A stretch of DNA of 64,000 bases from Chinchilla lanigera (GCF_000276665.1 NW_004955426.1:26639836-26703835); one strand, 5' to 3'; counted from the first letter of the stretch, positions 46,671 through 59,044 are shown. A program made the numbers and translations. Notes: a model not told the origin generated them from the sequence alone.

Positions 46671-48804
46671 AAATTAAAAAGAATTAAACCAATTCTTTAC
46701 CTGGAGTTGGTTAAATCATGTTGAAAACATGTCACATCTAACCTCCATCTCTTCTCATATGTTTAGGGTATGTTTTATAGCCATGAAATGAAACTCAGTA
46801 TATTATAGATCAAATTATGTAGTTTGAAGGCTTCCTTTGTTTGGTAATCTGTAGAATTAAAACTCATGCCAAGTGGGTTACACTGGTTTAAAACTATCTC
46901 TTTTGAGAAATGGGGAAACAGGCAAAATGCCTCAGGCATTGAAAATGGAACCTCTAGGTGTGAGTTTCATTATACGAGAAACTCCTTTGTCCCCTCCTGC
47001 TAAAAAGCTTGCCAGGAGGCTGTAGCTGAAAACTGGGCAAATTCCATAAAACATCTAGAAAAGAATGTTCCCTAGGAAAATATTGCAAGCCAAAGAACCC
47101 AGCAGAATAAGGTGCAGTCTGGTAGATTATTCTGGACAGTGGCTTTCCCTATGTAGATTGCAAGTAGTCTCTCATAAGACAGTACTTTGGGTAGACTCTT
47201 GTACCTTATGGCTAATGAACATATGTGAAGTGTGTGTATTTGGGCAAAAAGGGCTTAGAGAAGGAAAATCTCTTTCTCATGTCTGGAATTTCATTGGTAA
47301 GGTTATATTAAAGTTCCAAGTATGCGTGGATACTCTGCCCTTTTCTAAGGGCATTCTATTTTATCTAGAATTTAATAAGAAGAATCTTCTCATTTAGAAG
47401 CTACCATATGGGCCCCGGTAAAGCTGATGGAGGCAGTGTACAATGAAATCGAATGGAATATCTTTTAGCCTGGGTCATAGGATGGCACTAGAGACAATTC
47501 TCCAAGGAAATATAAAGGGAGCTTCTTTTGGAGTCATACCCACTGGACCAACGTCAGTGGAAGGCAAGAAGAGATTAGATTCTAAGAAAGCAATTAGCTT
47601 CTAATGAATTCAACTTCATTTCTTTATCCTCTTCCTGGTGTACCCTCAGTTGCATTCTTATGCAGTGCTGCAGTGATCCAGGTGGCAGTGAACTGTCTCA
47701 TATTCATTTGAGAGAATAATGATTTTTAATAACTTAATTTTCTGCTATGGGAATGTGCAAACCAATTTTCAATTCATTTTGCTTTAGTTTACTTGTTTTG
47801 TGAGATACAGTGTGCTCTGTTGAGGTATGTTTGGCTGTTAAGGAATTTTCTCTTCTTGGGAGAAGTCTAGTTCATTTGCGAACAACAACTTTCAAAAGTT
47901 TGGGATCTGAGGGGTTCTGCTAGAAGCACTAGTCACTTTTTACTGGCATCTGCCAGATTTCTTTGAGATGTCTGAAAAGGTGACTTCTAAACCAAAGAAA
48001 GCACTCTTCAGTGCAATGCAAGTATTTTAACATCTTTACTCAGTTGTGAAGCAAAACAAGACTAAGAATTGGAGATTCACTATTAGAGCCCGATATCAAG
48101 GTAGTGTATGCCCTTGAAAGACCTATCAGCTTAAAACGTAATTTGTCTTAGCCTTCTTATATATTTCTGCTGAAGATTCAAACTATGATTACATAGGCTG
48201 TACTCCAGAAATAAAGGGTGCAAGAACAAAAGCTCAGCAATGCACATTAGCAAAGTAGATGATAATGTAAGGCCATCAGTCTAGAGCCTTCCAGGTTAAG
48301 AATTAGAAGTGTAGATGTAGTAATAACAAACTCAAATTTGTTGAAATCCCCCAGTTGACAAAGTGTATTCATCTGCACTTTCATACTTTATCTCCACCAA
48401 TAGTTCCAAGACTCAGTGTTTGAGGGGGGTCTCATACATGTGGTGTGTGCATGCATATTCAGATACAAGAAGATATTTATGTTATACAGAGATATGTTGT
48501 ATTGTAAGAACAGAAAATTATATGGAATAGAAAATTATATACGTATTGGTAAGTTGTCTTCTGTCTAGAAATTAAAGAATAGAGCATTAAATATTTTACC
48601 TATTCAGAATTACACAGCCACTCTCAGAGAACCATGACTGTAAGCCCATAAAAGCATTCTTGTTCATCATTTCAACCTAGTTACAAATAACACAAAGAAC
48701 TACTTTATTTGTGTCATGTTTGGTAATAAAAATGAGGCCAACAGAGGCCCTGGAGGGTAGTAGGATGATTAGGTACACCTGGGTGCCTTGTAAATAATGC
48801 AGTT

Positions 48805-49032
48805 TTATGGAAATACTGCAACTAAGCTTTGGCCTTGGTTTTTAGATGCTGCAGTAGCTTTCTTCAAGGGCAGCATGCTGAGTTCATTTTCAGCCAATGC
48901 AATTTTTTCTTTAAGAGATTCTGGGACATAGATGCCTGACTTATTCTTTCCAGAGACACTTATTTCCTCCAGGTAAAGGTGTGTACTGACCAAGGCTGAA
49001 GGCTCAAAGTTTGACAACCTTTGGGATTCCAA
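48805..49032 (-). other. 75-codon open frame of protein-like composition
   Basis: The frame is open on the minus strand but begins at TTG just after an in-frame TAG, so there is no ATG at its start. It reads SGIYVPESLKEKIALAENEL in its middle and ends in VAVFP. On the same strand a plausible AATAAA lies about 95 bases beyond the stop (near 48706-48711). No poly-A or target duplication is evident. It may be a decayed processed-pseudogene fragment or chance. I do not recognise the parent protein. Confidence 0.25.
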
Positions 49033-49149
49033 CTAAGTAGCAAGGCCATAACTAATCCCTCTTGCCTGATGTATTCACATCCCTAGAACTTTCAGAGCTC
49101 ATAGTCCTCATAAAATAAAATTTAAAAACCCCACAAAGTCCCAATGACT

Positions 49150-49192
49150 GACTGATTTATTTATGTATGTATGGGTTATGTATGTATGTTTC
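49150..49192 (+). repeat. TATG-type simple repeat
   Basis: tatttatgtatgtatggg and tatgtatgtatgtt, about 540 bases upstream of GHR exon 2. Confidence 0.8.
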
Positions 49193-49699
49193 TCACCTTT
49201 TCTCTGCTTCCCTTCTCTTAGCTCTTCTTGATAAAGCTCATAGCAGTGTTTCCAGTGTTAATTGCCCTCATTGGATCCCTGGGAGACAGATTTAGACGTG
49301 TTACTATTACTTTGATTTTCTTTTTAGCTCCTGTCCAGCTCAAAGCCCCAATGTTTGGTGATACCATTGAACCATTTTTTTCTGTTTCCAGATCAAATTA
49401 AAGCAAGCCACATTGGTTGTGTTTTTGAAGCAATGTGAGGGGGACATTTTCTATGAGGTGATTCTCTGGCTGCCAGCCAGGATGTGAAAATCTCTAGTGT
49501 CCATGCTATTTCCTAAGGAAAGCACTCACAGGAAGTAGAATTTATTACGACTTGCTGTTTGTACTCATACAAAGTATAACCATCTGAAACTCTGGGGCAA
49601 TGAACAGCTTACGAGGATTCCTTCTAGAACTAGATGCTAATGCATTCATGGTTTAGCCAGTTTTTAAAGACTGTTTCTTGATTATGATCTGCTTTTCAC

Positions 49700-49734
49700 T
49701 GCTTGGCTTCATCTTACTCTTTTTGTAATTGCAG
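49700..49734 (+). promoter_or_regulatory. GHR: 3' splice acceptor of GHR exon 2
   Basis: A pyrimidine-rich run (cttggcttcatcttactc, then ttttt) leads into aattgcag, immediately before the exon. It supports the exon start at 49735. The tract is moderately strong and interrupted by a few purines. Confidence 0.85.
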
Positions 49735-49745
49735 GTCCCACAGCT
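49735..49745 (+). other. GHR: GHR exon 2, 5' UTR portion
   Basis: Eleven non-coding bases lie between the acceptor AG (49733-49734) and the ATG. In other mammals many alternative non-coding first exons splice onto this one site 11 bases before the start codon, so this is the junction shared by all GHR 5' UTR variants. No in-frame upstream ATG is present in these 11 bases. Confidence 0.88.
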
Positions 49746-49815
49746 ATGGATCTTTGGCAGCTGCTGTTGATCTTGGCACTGGCAGGCTCAAGCAATGCTT
49801 TTGTTGGGCTAGAGG
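49746..49815 (+). CDS. GHR: Growth hormone receptor, coding part of exon 2 (signal peptide)
   Basis: GHR is a single-pass class I cytokine receptor at the cell surface. It binds growth hormone as a dimer and signals through JAK2-STAT5. This exon encodes 23 codons plus one base. The reading starts MDLWQLLLIL, continues through a hydrophobic leader ending in Gly-Ser-Ser-Asn-Ala, and then reads Phe-Val-Gly-Leu-Glu. In human GHR the signal peptide is 18 residues, followed by Phe at the mature N-terminus; this exon has the same length, phase and layout. The start is the first ATG after the acceptor site, 11 bases into the exon as in human. The exon ends in phase 1 at a GTGAGT donor. The extracellular hormone-binding, transmembrane and JAK-box regions lie in later exons outside the window. 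Compared with remembered human sequence, the residues after Phe (Val-Gly-Leu) differ from Ser-Gly-Ser. Recognition is by homology from memory, but length, phase and splice sites agree, so confidence is high. Confidence 0.95.
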
Positions 49816-49821
49816 GTGAGT
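49816..49821 (+). promoter_or_regulatory. GHR: 5' splice donor of GHR exon 2
   Basis: GTGAGT directly follows GAG-G, a close match to the mammalian donor consensus. It fixes the exon end at 49815 in phase 1. Confidence 0.9.
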
Positions 49822-51229
49822 TCTGCTTTTCTATTCCCACCCTAGTGTTATGAAAAAACACTGAACTTGGTTAAAGCAAATTCTTGCATTATTTAATTAA
49901 ACAATGAAAGTTTTAGGTAGCAGCAAATGGGAAACATCTCAACTATAAACTCATAAACTAACAAGACTTTTTGTGAATGTTTTAGGGAGAATACAGTAGC
50001 CAGATTTAACATCCAGTGTTTTCACATCAAAAATAAATGCTGTGTGGCATGCTGAGGGCATTTTTGTTGAAAGCAAACCAGATCCTTGGTCTCGGCTCTG
50101 GGAAAGCTTTTGAAATTACACTGACGTGTTATTAACCTACTGATCATTCAGTTCATCTGTGACTAAGGATATCATGGTCTTTTTCCAGAGCTTAGAATTC
50201 ACTCTATTTAATCATATTCTCTGAGAGAGAAAATTGCAGGTTTCAAATGAATTTCACCTCTCACTCTAAGTGATTGCCATTTGGCTGAGTCTGAGGGAAG
50301 AGACACCTGAAATAGTTGAATGATGTACCCAGAAGCCATGAGATTCTTTAGCCTACTCTATAATTTTCCTTTCTTCTTTATACTCTTCTTCTGGTAGAGA
50401 AGTCTCAATATTTTCAAACTTAAATAGCAAAAACAACAAAGTCAAGGAAGAATAATGAAAGGGACACATTTTTATATCCAGAAAGAAATTTTTGCTTTTT
50501 CTACATGCTGGAGCTTCAGTTGAGAACAGCACCATGCTAGGACATAGAACTCCGTTGTTGCTTCCAAAGTAGTGACTCCTTTATTCACCACCCAACAGAT
50601 ACTGGACAACACATTCTATCCGCAGACTTAGTGCATTAGTATGTCCTCCCTGACCTCAAGCCAAAAGTAAGCTACTGAGGAGCTGCAGAATAATTTGGAA
50701 AACAAAAGGGATAAAAGATGTTATTTTATCTTTTAAAGCAATTCAGCAATATTTATAGAAAAGAAGTCAGAATTGTTTGAAATGCTTTTGGGCCTCTCTG
50801 GTGTGTAATGTTAACATTATGCAAGTCAAATATGAACAGAATTACAGACTCCATTTCAGCAGCTTTTCCCATGGCTGTTTTAGACCTTGGTTCTGAGCCA
50901 AGGAATTACAGCTGAGATTTTCTGCTGTTCCAAAGTCATGGGGGCTTAATCTCTCCTATCTTCACTAAGGTGACTTTCATTCCACAGGGAAAGGCTTGAA
51001 GAATTTCAAAGATATGTGAAATGGCACGTAAGAATTTTTAAGGAAATTTTAAAATGTGTCCTGAGATTAAAGCTAAAATTAGATTTTAGGCCCAGAGAAT
51101 CTGCAGAGAGTATGTGTTTTAATTACTTCAACATTTTAGCAGAAGTTTGACGTCATAAGAAGAGTGCAAAAAACATATATCATTAGCTGTTTTTCTAAAA
51201 AATTAATTCTGTTACATATATTTAAGATA

Positions 51230-51835
51230 CACACACATGCTATAAGATACATGTGAGTAGTAAAGTGGTTATATATTATGATGGAGTAAATTAACGTATT
51301 CATTATCTCAAATAGCTATACCATCCCTAATCAAGAGCAACTCTAATCTACTCATTAATGAAAATCTTAAATATGATAAACTACTATAAACTATAGTCCC
51401 AGTGCTATACTTAGCTCACTGGACTTGTTCATCCTACATATTTGCTACTTCGTATCCTTCGACCTAAATTTCCCTCCGGTCTTCCCCTATCCCACTGCCA
51501 GTAACCCCTGTTATTTCTCTCTGTATTTAACTTTGCTTTTAGATTCCACATACAAATAAGTAATATTTTTTTCTGTGTAGTTTATTTCACATTCCCTCAC
51601 TAGTTCTAGGCCCATCCATGTTGTGACAAATGGCAGGATCTCCTCTTCAGGGTGAATAATAGTTCATCCATGTAGTCTCCTTTCAACTCATCTATCGATG
51701 GATACGTAGTTTTTTATCCACTTAGCCATTGGTAGACACCTAATTATTTCATATCTTAGCTACTGTGAGTAATGCTGCAATAAATGTGGAAATACAGATA
51801 TCTTCATAAGGAGGTGATTTTATTTCTTTCATTAA
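51230..51835 (-). mobile_element. Old LINE-1 (L1M-like) fragment
   Basis: Contains recognisable antisense L1 phrases such as ttatttcacattccctcact, cccatccatgttgtgacaaat, gaataatagttcatccatg and taatgctgcaataaatgtgg. Many substitutions mark an old copy. It lies in GHR intron 2. Confidence 0.78.
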
Positions 51836-54800
51836 ATGGTTTTAAGATTTGCTTTTTGTTTTGCTTCTTAGTAGTTTTTGCTTGCTTTTTTTGTTTGTTG
51901 GGGAAAAGCAGAATATCAGAAAATGGTTTATAATAAACACAAATCACATATCTTACCAGTACTTACACATAGAAAGTAATTCAACAAACACATAAAAACA
52001 AATTTTCCTCCTTTTTTCCCCCTTGTTGGGCTAATCAGAATTTTATTGGAATATGTGGGTGCTCAAGAATAGTTCCTTAAAATGACCAGAGATTAAGGAT
52101 GGGGCATAGTATTTGCATAAGAAGGTGTAAGTGAGCATGTTCAAGCATGTGCATGCATACTGGCATGTGTGTGTGTTTATTTGCCAGTTCTGGCCACTTA
52201 AATAGTAGTTCAGCCAAAGTTAGCACATGATATGACATAAATCATGATCTCAGATGACATTCATGGGCCATGTGTTTCTTTTTCTGCCAAGTCTGGATCA
52301 AAACATTTTATTTTTATTTTCACTATTGTTTCATAAACCATTAACTTGAATTCAGCTTGCTCACTGAAAGATATAGCACTATTAAGTGATCATGAAGGCC
52401 TGTCTTGGAGAACAGTCACTGAAGAGTTACAGAAGATGACAGATCTGTATGCCTGGGAATGACTGGCCCTTGAGCCCTTGTGCAGAGTTTTTCTTGCATG
52501 GGCAGATGAGCAGTTAGAATTATAGTAGGCCTACGAGGATGTTTTTCATTTAGTGTAATTGCCCTATAAGAAATTTAATGAGAATTAAAAATTGAACAGT
52601 GCCATTATTGTATTAGCTGAAGTATTGCAATAAATATTTTCTGTTTGTCACTTATCCTTAATATGAGGCTCTATAAAGTAGGTTACATAGTCATGGAAAA
52701 CTTTTTATTCCAAAATCAAGAAAGGTCAAAAATGCTACATACATTTTCAAGGGAATGTAGAGAGGTTTACCAGGTTAACCTTTACCAGGTTAATTTATTA
52801 ACTGGTTGAATCAGAATTGTTGCTCCTAGAATACTGCTAGTGAGAAATGTGCATAAAGATTTGATGGATATAAATATTGTTCCAATGAGTGCCTGTTATA
52901 AATTAGGCTTACATCTTTACTACATCAGTCTGTCCAATACTGAGTCCTGCTTTGAGCCCCAACAATCTAAGAGAGAAGTAGACAGACCCTTGTTCTGAAG
53001 AATTTCAGTTTAGCTGGGACAGTAGGAACTTCTAGAAATTAATTAAAGACTATACAGTTTTGAGGTCTAGATTGTGTGATGAAGATACATGGTCAAGATG
53101 CTCTAAACGAAATCAAAGTAGAATGGAATAGTCAGTTTAACAAGTTCAGTGCAGGTCTTTTAAAGCTTTCTACTTTCAAAGCTTCAATTTAGGGCCATGA
53201 TTCTTCTCTCAAGAGCTGTATCATAAGTTAAAAAATCAAGTATATAAACCAAGAATTATATCAGGCAGTGTATATAGAATGGCCTGAACTTTATAGGAGT
53301 AGCAAAAAAAGGAGATCACTTTGTAGTGAATTAGAGAACTTCATGAAGGAGGTTCATTTCATTGGGGACTGGAATGCTTAGTTAAGATTTTTAAAACTAG
53401 AACAGCAGGAATAGCTGCTGTGTTGAAGGGACAGCATACACAGCCATATGCAAGTGAAGACATGAGGGGAACATGGCGAACAGTGCATTAATTTTCTGAA
53501 TTTATACCATGTTCGGGGCACCATGCTAGATAATGAGCAATTCTCATTTGTGCATTTAACATTCAGTGAATATTTATTGGGCACTTAGATTGTGGATGGC
53601 AGAGAATCAATTTGGCCAGGGCACATGGCACGTGGCCTCTATGTTTATAATAATTCTCCTTGGAAGTAAATTTAAGTCTATAGGTCTGAGTCAAATGATC
53701 CCTAGAAATGGCCCAATCTGAATAGAAATAGAAACACTTGCTGGACCCTAAAGATTGAATAGTATTTGGAAAGAAAAAGAAGAAAGAGGAAACACATGCT
53801 ATATCCAAAGAATAACAGTCCTTCTCAAAGTTATAGGTAGCCCAGGCAGAAGTCCTAAGCATACGATGGAACATTATTTGTGTGTTTGTAATATCATGTA
53901 TAGTGTTTATGTATAGCATTTATGTATGATATATGTAGATGTGTATGTATATGTACTTATACAATATTATATGTATATGCATATTTATATATACATGCAT
54001 AGTAGGCATGGCCTGCAGGCAAAACTCCTAACTAGCGTTTTGCCATTCCACAGATTAATTCTGTAAAAGATGTTGTATCTATATTGGTCATGAGAAGAAA
54101 CTTATATCAAGAATGAGTTGCCATATTTTAAAGGAAGCAAGATTCCCAAAATAATGTTCTCTGTATATATTGGAACATTCTTTGTAGTCATATGCAAACT
54201 AAACAATACTTATTTTTTAAAAAATTCTACTGTTCTTATTGCTGACAGATAAGAAATAACAGCATGGAAGGACAACTTAATTTTTTAAAAAATCCTACTA
54301 TATCAAGATTCACTAGAGGTACAGATTTAAACATATATATCTGAATGATTCACCAAGTAGTCTTACAGTGGCCCCCTGGAAAATCAGGGTGCAGTAATGC
54401 AAAATGGCCTTCTGTGTCAGGGATAGTCCAAGGACCCACTGGGAAGTCGGAGCTGGCACTCGATGCAGACTATGGTGCAAACCTGTTGAAAGCCAAAGGG
54501 TCTGCACTGGAAAGCTGAAATGTTCATGCTAGAAGCCTGAGGGAACTACAGACAAACATTCAAATGGGATGGTGAAGCCTGGAGCTCCTCGAAGGAAACA
54601 AAAGGGAAGACTTTCTCCTTTACCCTTCTCTTTCATCCAGGCTACAAGTCTCTTGGTTGGTGCCACCAAATTCCAGGTTGGGTCTTCCCTCCTCAGTGGT
54701 TTACATGTCAGTCATCCATTAGCCACACATAAAACTGCACTCCACTAATCCTTGAGGAGTTTCTTAATCTCTTCAGATTGACATCATCATGAACTATTGC

Positions 54801-54989
54801 ACCTACCTCATTATAGCTGAAGCTCCAGTGTCCTGAGAGATTGTGCATTACAGTCATAGATGCAGTCAACAAACAACAAGGAATGTCCTTGTTACATATT
54901 TGCAAAAATGAAAAATTTGAGAGTTTGTCTTGTCATAGAGAATAAGAAGATAAGCCACAGAACTTTAGATTGCTAATATCTTGACTATC
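51836..54989. other. GHR: Mostly unique intron 2 sequence
   Basis: No gene seen. Alternating TATG/TATA-rich sequence occurs at 53890-54000. A segment at 54310-54720 is less AT-rich and may be an unrecognised old repeat. Confidence 0.5.
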
Positions 54990-57130
54990 ATCCAGAGCAA
55001 AAGGAAATCTTGTCTTTTCTGTGCCATGGCCCATGTCCATCTATATCAGCAATCTTTGTCCTCCTGGTATCACAAATTAGTTTTGACACTGGCATTTTGC
55101 AAGTTGCCACAGGTCAGGTGAATCTAGGAGATGCCAGTGAGAGAGATGACTATAGACCTTTGCAGATAATGACACGAAACAATCTTTTAGGAGTGGCAAA
55201 GAAAATAGACCTTACAGAGACACTGAAGCAGTGGAACGCTTGGTACCTGGAATCCAGTCGGTATATGGAGTTTTTGACTGTCAGTTCCTTCTTCCTCCAT
55301 TTCTAAGTTTCCACATTTTTAGTTAAATGTTACAACATTAGCACTGACTCATTGCTAGCCCAGTGAGGTCTTGGAACACAGCTCAGCCTGCACCAGCAGT
55401 GAAGTGGCAGTAGTCACGCAGGAGTACTGTTCTGTCAGGGGAAAGGTTCAAGGCTGAGTGACAGCAACGCGTCTAAGATTCCTTCCTTTGACACCCTTTC
55501 TCAAGCTCTCTCCTGCCTATGCCTAAGCAAGGTCCCAGGGTTGCCTGCTCACCACTGTGTGGCTTAGGCTACCGTGCAGTGAGAGCCCAAAGACCTGAAT
55601 CCCCTCTGCAGTGTAGTTTCTGGTCATTCACAACTCTATCCCAAGACCTTCAAAGAACCCAAATATTTTATTGCTAGAGTATGTTCTTACCATGTGAAAT
55701 GCAATAAAATACAAGCCGTATGTGTAGTGAGCCATGAAACGACGTGCTAGGCAGAATCTGGGAGACTGACTGGGTTTACACAGTAACTGAATGACTCATC
55801 CCTACAAAGAAGCCGGCAGCACGAACGGCTAGGTTTCTGTGTCAGCTAATTAGTAGATAGGACTGGGACCACCCATGAGTAGTCCCAACTCACACATGGT
55901 AATGATAGACTATTTCTCGTCTTCTACCCTGGATCCCAGCTTTTCGACGGCAATAGCCTGTCCTGGTTTACAAAGGGTTCCCATGCCAGTGTGGTTCAGC
56001 ACCCCGTACCAAGGCTCATGTTATGGGGTAGGCAGGAAAGAAAGTGGCGTAATGTACTTTTTGTGTAGTGCTGGCAGAGAGCTGCTCTTCACGAGCATAC
56101 CTGGTTGTGTGCCTTTAGCTGGAGGCTGACTGGGCTCAGCTGTGCAGAAGCCTGTGCTGGCTTGGGCCGGCCCAGCCAGCCTCTACCTGAGATCATCATC
56201 CACAGCAAGGGGCCCAGCACCCCTCAAGCACCCAGCACCTTTTCGCTAGGAAAAAACTCCTCAAGAAATGCCTGTAATTGATGGTTTTCTCTAGGATGTA
56301 CATTGAAATCAATGGGCTATTTTACCAGAACTGATTCCATTTAAAGCTTAACCTTTAAACTACCTGATAAAGAATTGTAGTCATTTCAGAGCCATTAACA
56401 ATGACAACTTTCTGTGCTACTAAGCCTGACCTTGTCACCAGGCAGTTTCCAGCATCCACAATCCCAAGAACCACCCTCATTTTTCATGAGCACTATTGTC
56501 CCATGGTGATTTTTTCCAGCCACACTCATATGGGTGGTTTAATAATGCTGTCAACATTGTCATCACCAAACTCAGAGTCATCATGCAGCATAAAGGTGGT
56601 GCCAGTTTGTAACACACAATTTGAGATGTGGTCTTACAATTGACTAATGAAGAAAATGTTCTTTGGTACGATGTCTTCTCCTACACAGACCCACAAGCCA
56701 TGGGGCTTAGAACACTTTTTGGCATCAACTGCAGACCAGTTTTCCCTGGTCTGTTTGTCAAATCTGTTTCAAAATAAATTCACAGAACTTTATCTGATAT
56801 ATCTATCAAGAATCTCTGTTTCATTTTATATAGCAACTTTGGCCCGAAGCCTTAGCCTTACAGTGTCTACATTATGTTTCCATGGCAGAATTGCATGCGT
56901 TAGAGCCTAATGGATCGTGTCTCAACCATGGGAGCAATGTCTCAACCATGGGAGCAATGTCTCAGAATGCTTTTATAGAACTCCTTTCCAAGAGGATGGG
57001 TGGAGGTGTTTATAGGGGAGCTGTCATTTGTTGTATGTCCCTCTTCTAAATGTAGTTGTCATGCTATCTGTGTTTGGAGTTGTGTGACAAGTCTGAACTG
57101 AGCATCAAATAAATGCAATTTAATTGGTTT
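54990..57130. other. Unexplained CpG-richer segment in GHR intron 2
   Basis: Compared with flanking intron this stretch is less AT-rich and keeps scattered CpGs (for example acaacgcgtc-like near 55468, gccggcagcacgaacggc near 55813, tttcgacggcaa near 55941). It holds several 80-98-codon frames on the plus strand (55010-55306, 55875-56129, 56401-56643, 56647-56910), none recognised. One reading near 56640-56740 gives NEENVLWYDVFSYTDPQAMG, which has protein-like composition. An AATAAA lies at about 57110. It could be an old processed pseudogene, an unrecognised LTR element or unique sequence. Confidence 0.35.
56921..56965 (+). repeat. 20-bp perfect tandem duplication
   Basis: ctcaaccatgggagcaatgt occurs at 56921-56940 and 56941-56960, followed by a partial third ctca. 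It lies in the CpG-richer segment of intron 2. Confidence 0.95.
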
Positions 57131-58429
57131 CAAATAGCAGACACGATGATTGTATACCCTGTGTAAGAGGATATTAATTATGTATTTAAAACTCACTAGA
57201 CATTCAAGTCCGTGCAGAAAGGTTTGTTCCTCTGTATTCCCATCCTATAGCATTCTAATGCACATCTTTATTTGTTGAATGAATGCAACTCTGACCTGTC
57301 CTACCCCGTATCTGTCACTGCTGTTTTCTGTCTCGAGTCTTGATTGGGGCAGAAGTTAAAATAGGATCCCCTCATAGTGGGAGAGGGTCTGGAAATAGTT
57401 GCACAACTCTCGAAACTAGGATTTATGTGCTTTCCCTGGGGAGGGGACGATTTCATTTTCTTTCTGTATTTCCAGATACCACCAAGACCTGAACTCTGTC
57501 CTAAACATGAATACCTGTGAGCTCGATGCCCTTTCTGAATCTTGCTAACCCCTTTCCAGGTGACTGAACTCTGTCCCTTGTGTATCAGCCATTGGACGAC
57601 ATACTACATGAAATGATCTGGTCACCCAACACCAGACCCTGACAACAACTTTATCTGTGCCCCACCTCCCTGACCCTGTCTCCTCAAATATTGACAGACA
57701 CAGAGAGATATAATGAGGCTTGCAGATTTTCAATCTGGTTTTCTCTGCCTCTTTGGACATTGAACTTTTGATTATGAAAGACCCTGACCCCCACAGATAC
57801 CTGGATCAATTTTTTCAGCCAGTCTTTTAAATATTGAGTCTTTCTAATTTTCCAGTGATAGCCCATCTTGAAATGTGAGACACTGAAAGTTAAAAGTAAA
57901 TGTTATATTATTATATTGAATAAACAGATATGTACAATTTATAATAGTATATGCTTAGTAGGAGTTTAGTTGCACAAGGAAGTTTTAAAACTAAAGATAT
58001 TTTAATAGTGGCTACAGTAAACTGCCTTGAAGAGGTTTCTCAATTTTCAGATATTGTCAACAATAGGATACTATTCCATAATTCCATAGTGTTAGCAAAA
58101 ATTTTCAGAGGATGGGTTTTGTGAAAACTTACTGCTTTAGTTTCTGTGATTTCCATAAAATCAAATAGGACTCATACTGCAAGTCTGTAGTGTGTTGTAG
58201 TGGGTCGATAGTGTGTTGTTGACTCTGATGGTGAGAGTGATGCTGGAAAAGTCAGTTCAACACAACCGTCATTCACTGAGCATTCACAGACGTGATGCAA
58301 AAGAGAGCAGGCATGGTCCCATTAGTAAGTGAATGGGCTGGGGTGTAAAGAGAGAGAATTAAAACCAATTCAAGGCAGTGATTGCCATACTTGAGTTTTG
58401 ATTACATATTAATGCTATTCTGTATCCAG
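57131..58429. other. GHR: Intron 2 sequence without recognised features
   Basis: No gene or clear repeat seen. The open frames at 57545-57866 overlap each other on the minus strand and lack coding character. Confidence 0.45.
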
Positions 58430-58605
58430 TTGTAAGTAATTTGTATGTATTATCTCACTTCATCCACAGCAATACTTGGAGGAGGTGCTTTCATTAAGAC
58501 ACCAAGAGTACTGACGTAACTGATTTACATAGCTAGTGAATGTCAAAAGTAGGAGTCCAGTCTAGGCACCCTGACCAAGTACACACTACTGTCTCTCATA
58601 TACTA
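58430..58605 (-). mobile_element. MIR SINE
   Basis: Antisense MIR pattern: tttgtatgtattatctcact, tcatccacagcaatacttgg, aggaggtgctttcatt, acatagctagtgaatgtcaa, aggagtccagtctaggc. Old and diverged. Confidence 0.72.
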
Positions 58606-59044
58606 TGTGTGATAAATACAGTAGAACACTACGGGTGTGTGAGAGATAAAATTGAGTGGGACAGGCAAGAGGCAAGGATAGAGATGTAAGGAGAGTCAGG
58701 CTCTGATGCATCTTACGTACTGTGCTAAGGAGTTGGGTTGAAGTCATGGCCAGTCAGGACCATGGCCAATTATTGGACTAACATATGATCAGGCACTCAC
58801 TTCCCAAGAAGTCAAAAGAAGTTGGATTTTGATTTCTAGGAACTTGAGATTAAACTTTAATTGTTTTGTAACAATTTAAAATGCATTCAGTTACTTTAAA
58901 ATAGAACTTTTACTGAAATGACGAGTCCTAGGATTCTTATGATAGCTAACTGACTAGAGTACTCACCTCTTTCAGAATTTAGGCTAATTCCAGGAAATTG
59001 CTTTTGATTTACTTCATCAGTCTAGCTAACGAATCATTATTTAT

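Larger units (their letters stand above)
45081..49699. other. GHR: Intronic sequence just upstream of GHR exon 2
   Basis: Apart from a possible L2 (46370-46670), a TATG repeat and the 75-codon frame at 48805, this looks unique. A 110-codon plus-strand frame at 47065-47397 was not recognised. Some GHR 5' non-coding exons of other mammals lie close to exon 2, but I could not identify one here. Confidence 0.5.
1..49734 (+). other. GHR: GHR intronic region upstream of exon 2 (intron 1 equivalent)
   Basis: By position this is the region between the alternative non-coding first exons and exon 2. I looked for GC-rich, CpG-rich promoter-like exons such as the ubiquitous first-exon module of other mammals and did not find one. 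The alternative 5' exons may lie further left, or may be too diverged to see by eye. All longer open frames here are antisense shadows of repeats, LINE-1 remains or chance. Confidence 0.7.

Noticed and set aside
47065..47397. 110-codon frame about 2.4 kb upstream of GHR exon 2
   Set aside because: Not recognised, and its position between non-coding 5' exons and exon 2 gives no reason for a coding exon.
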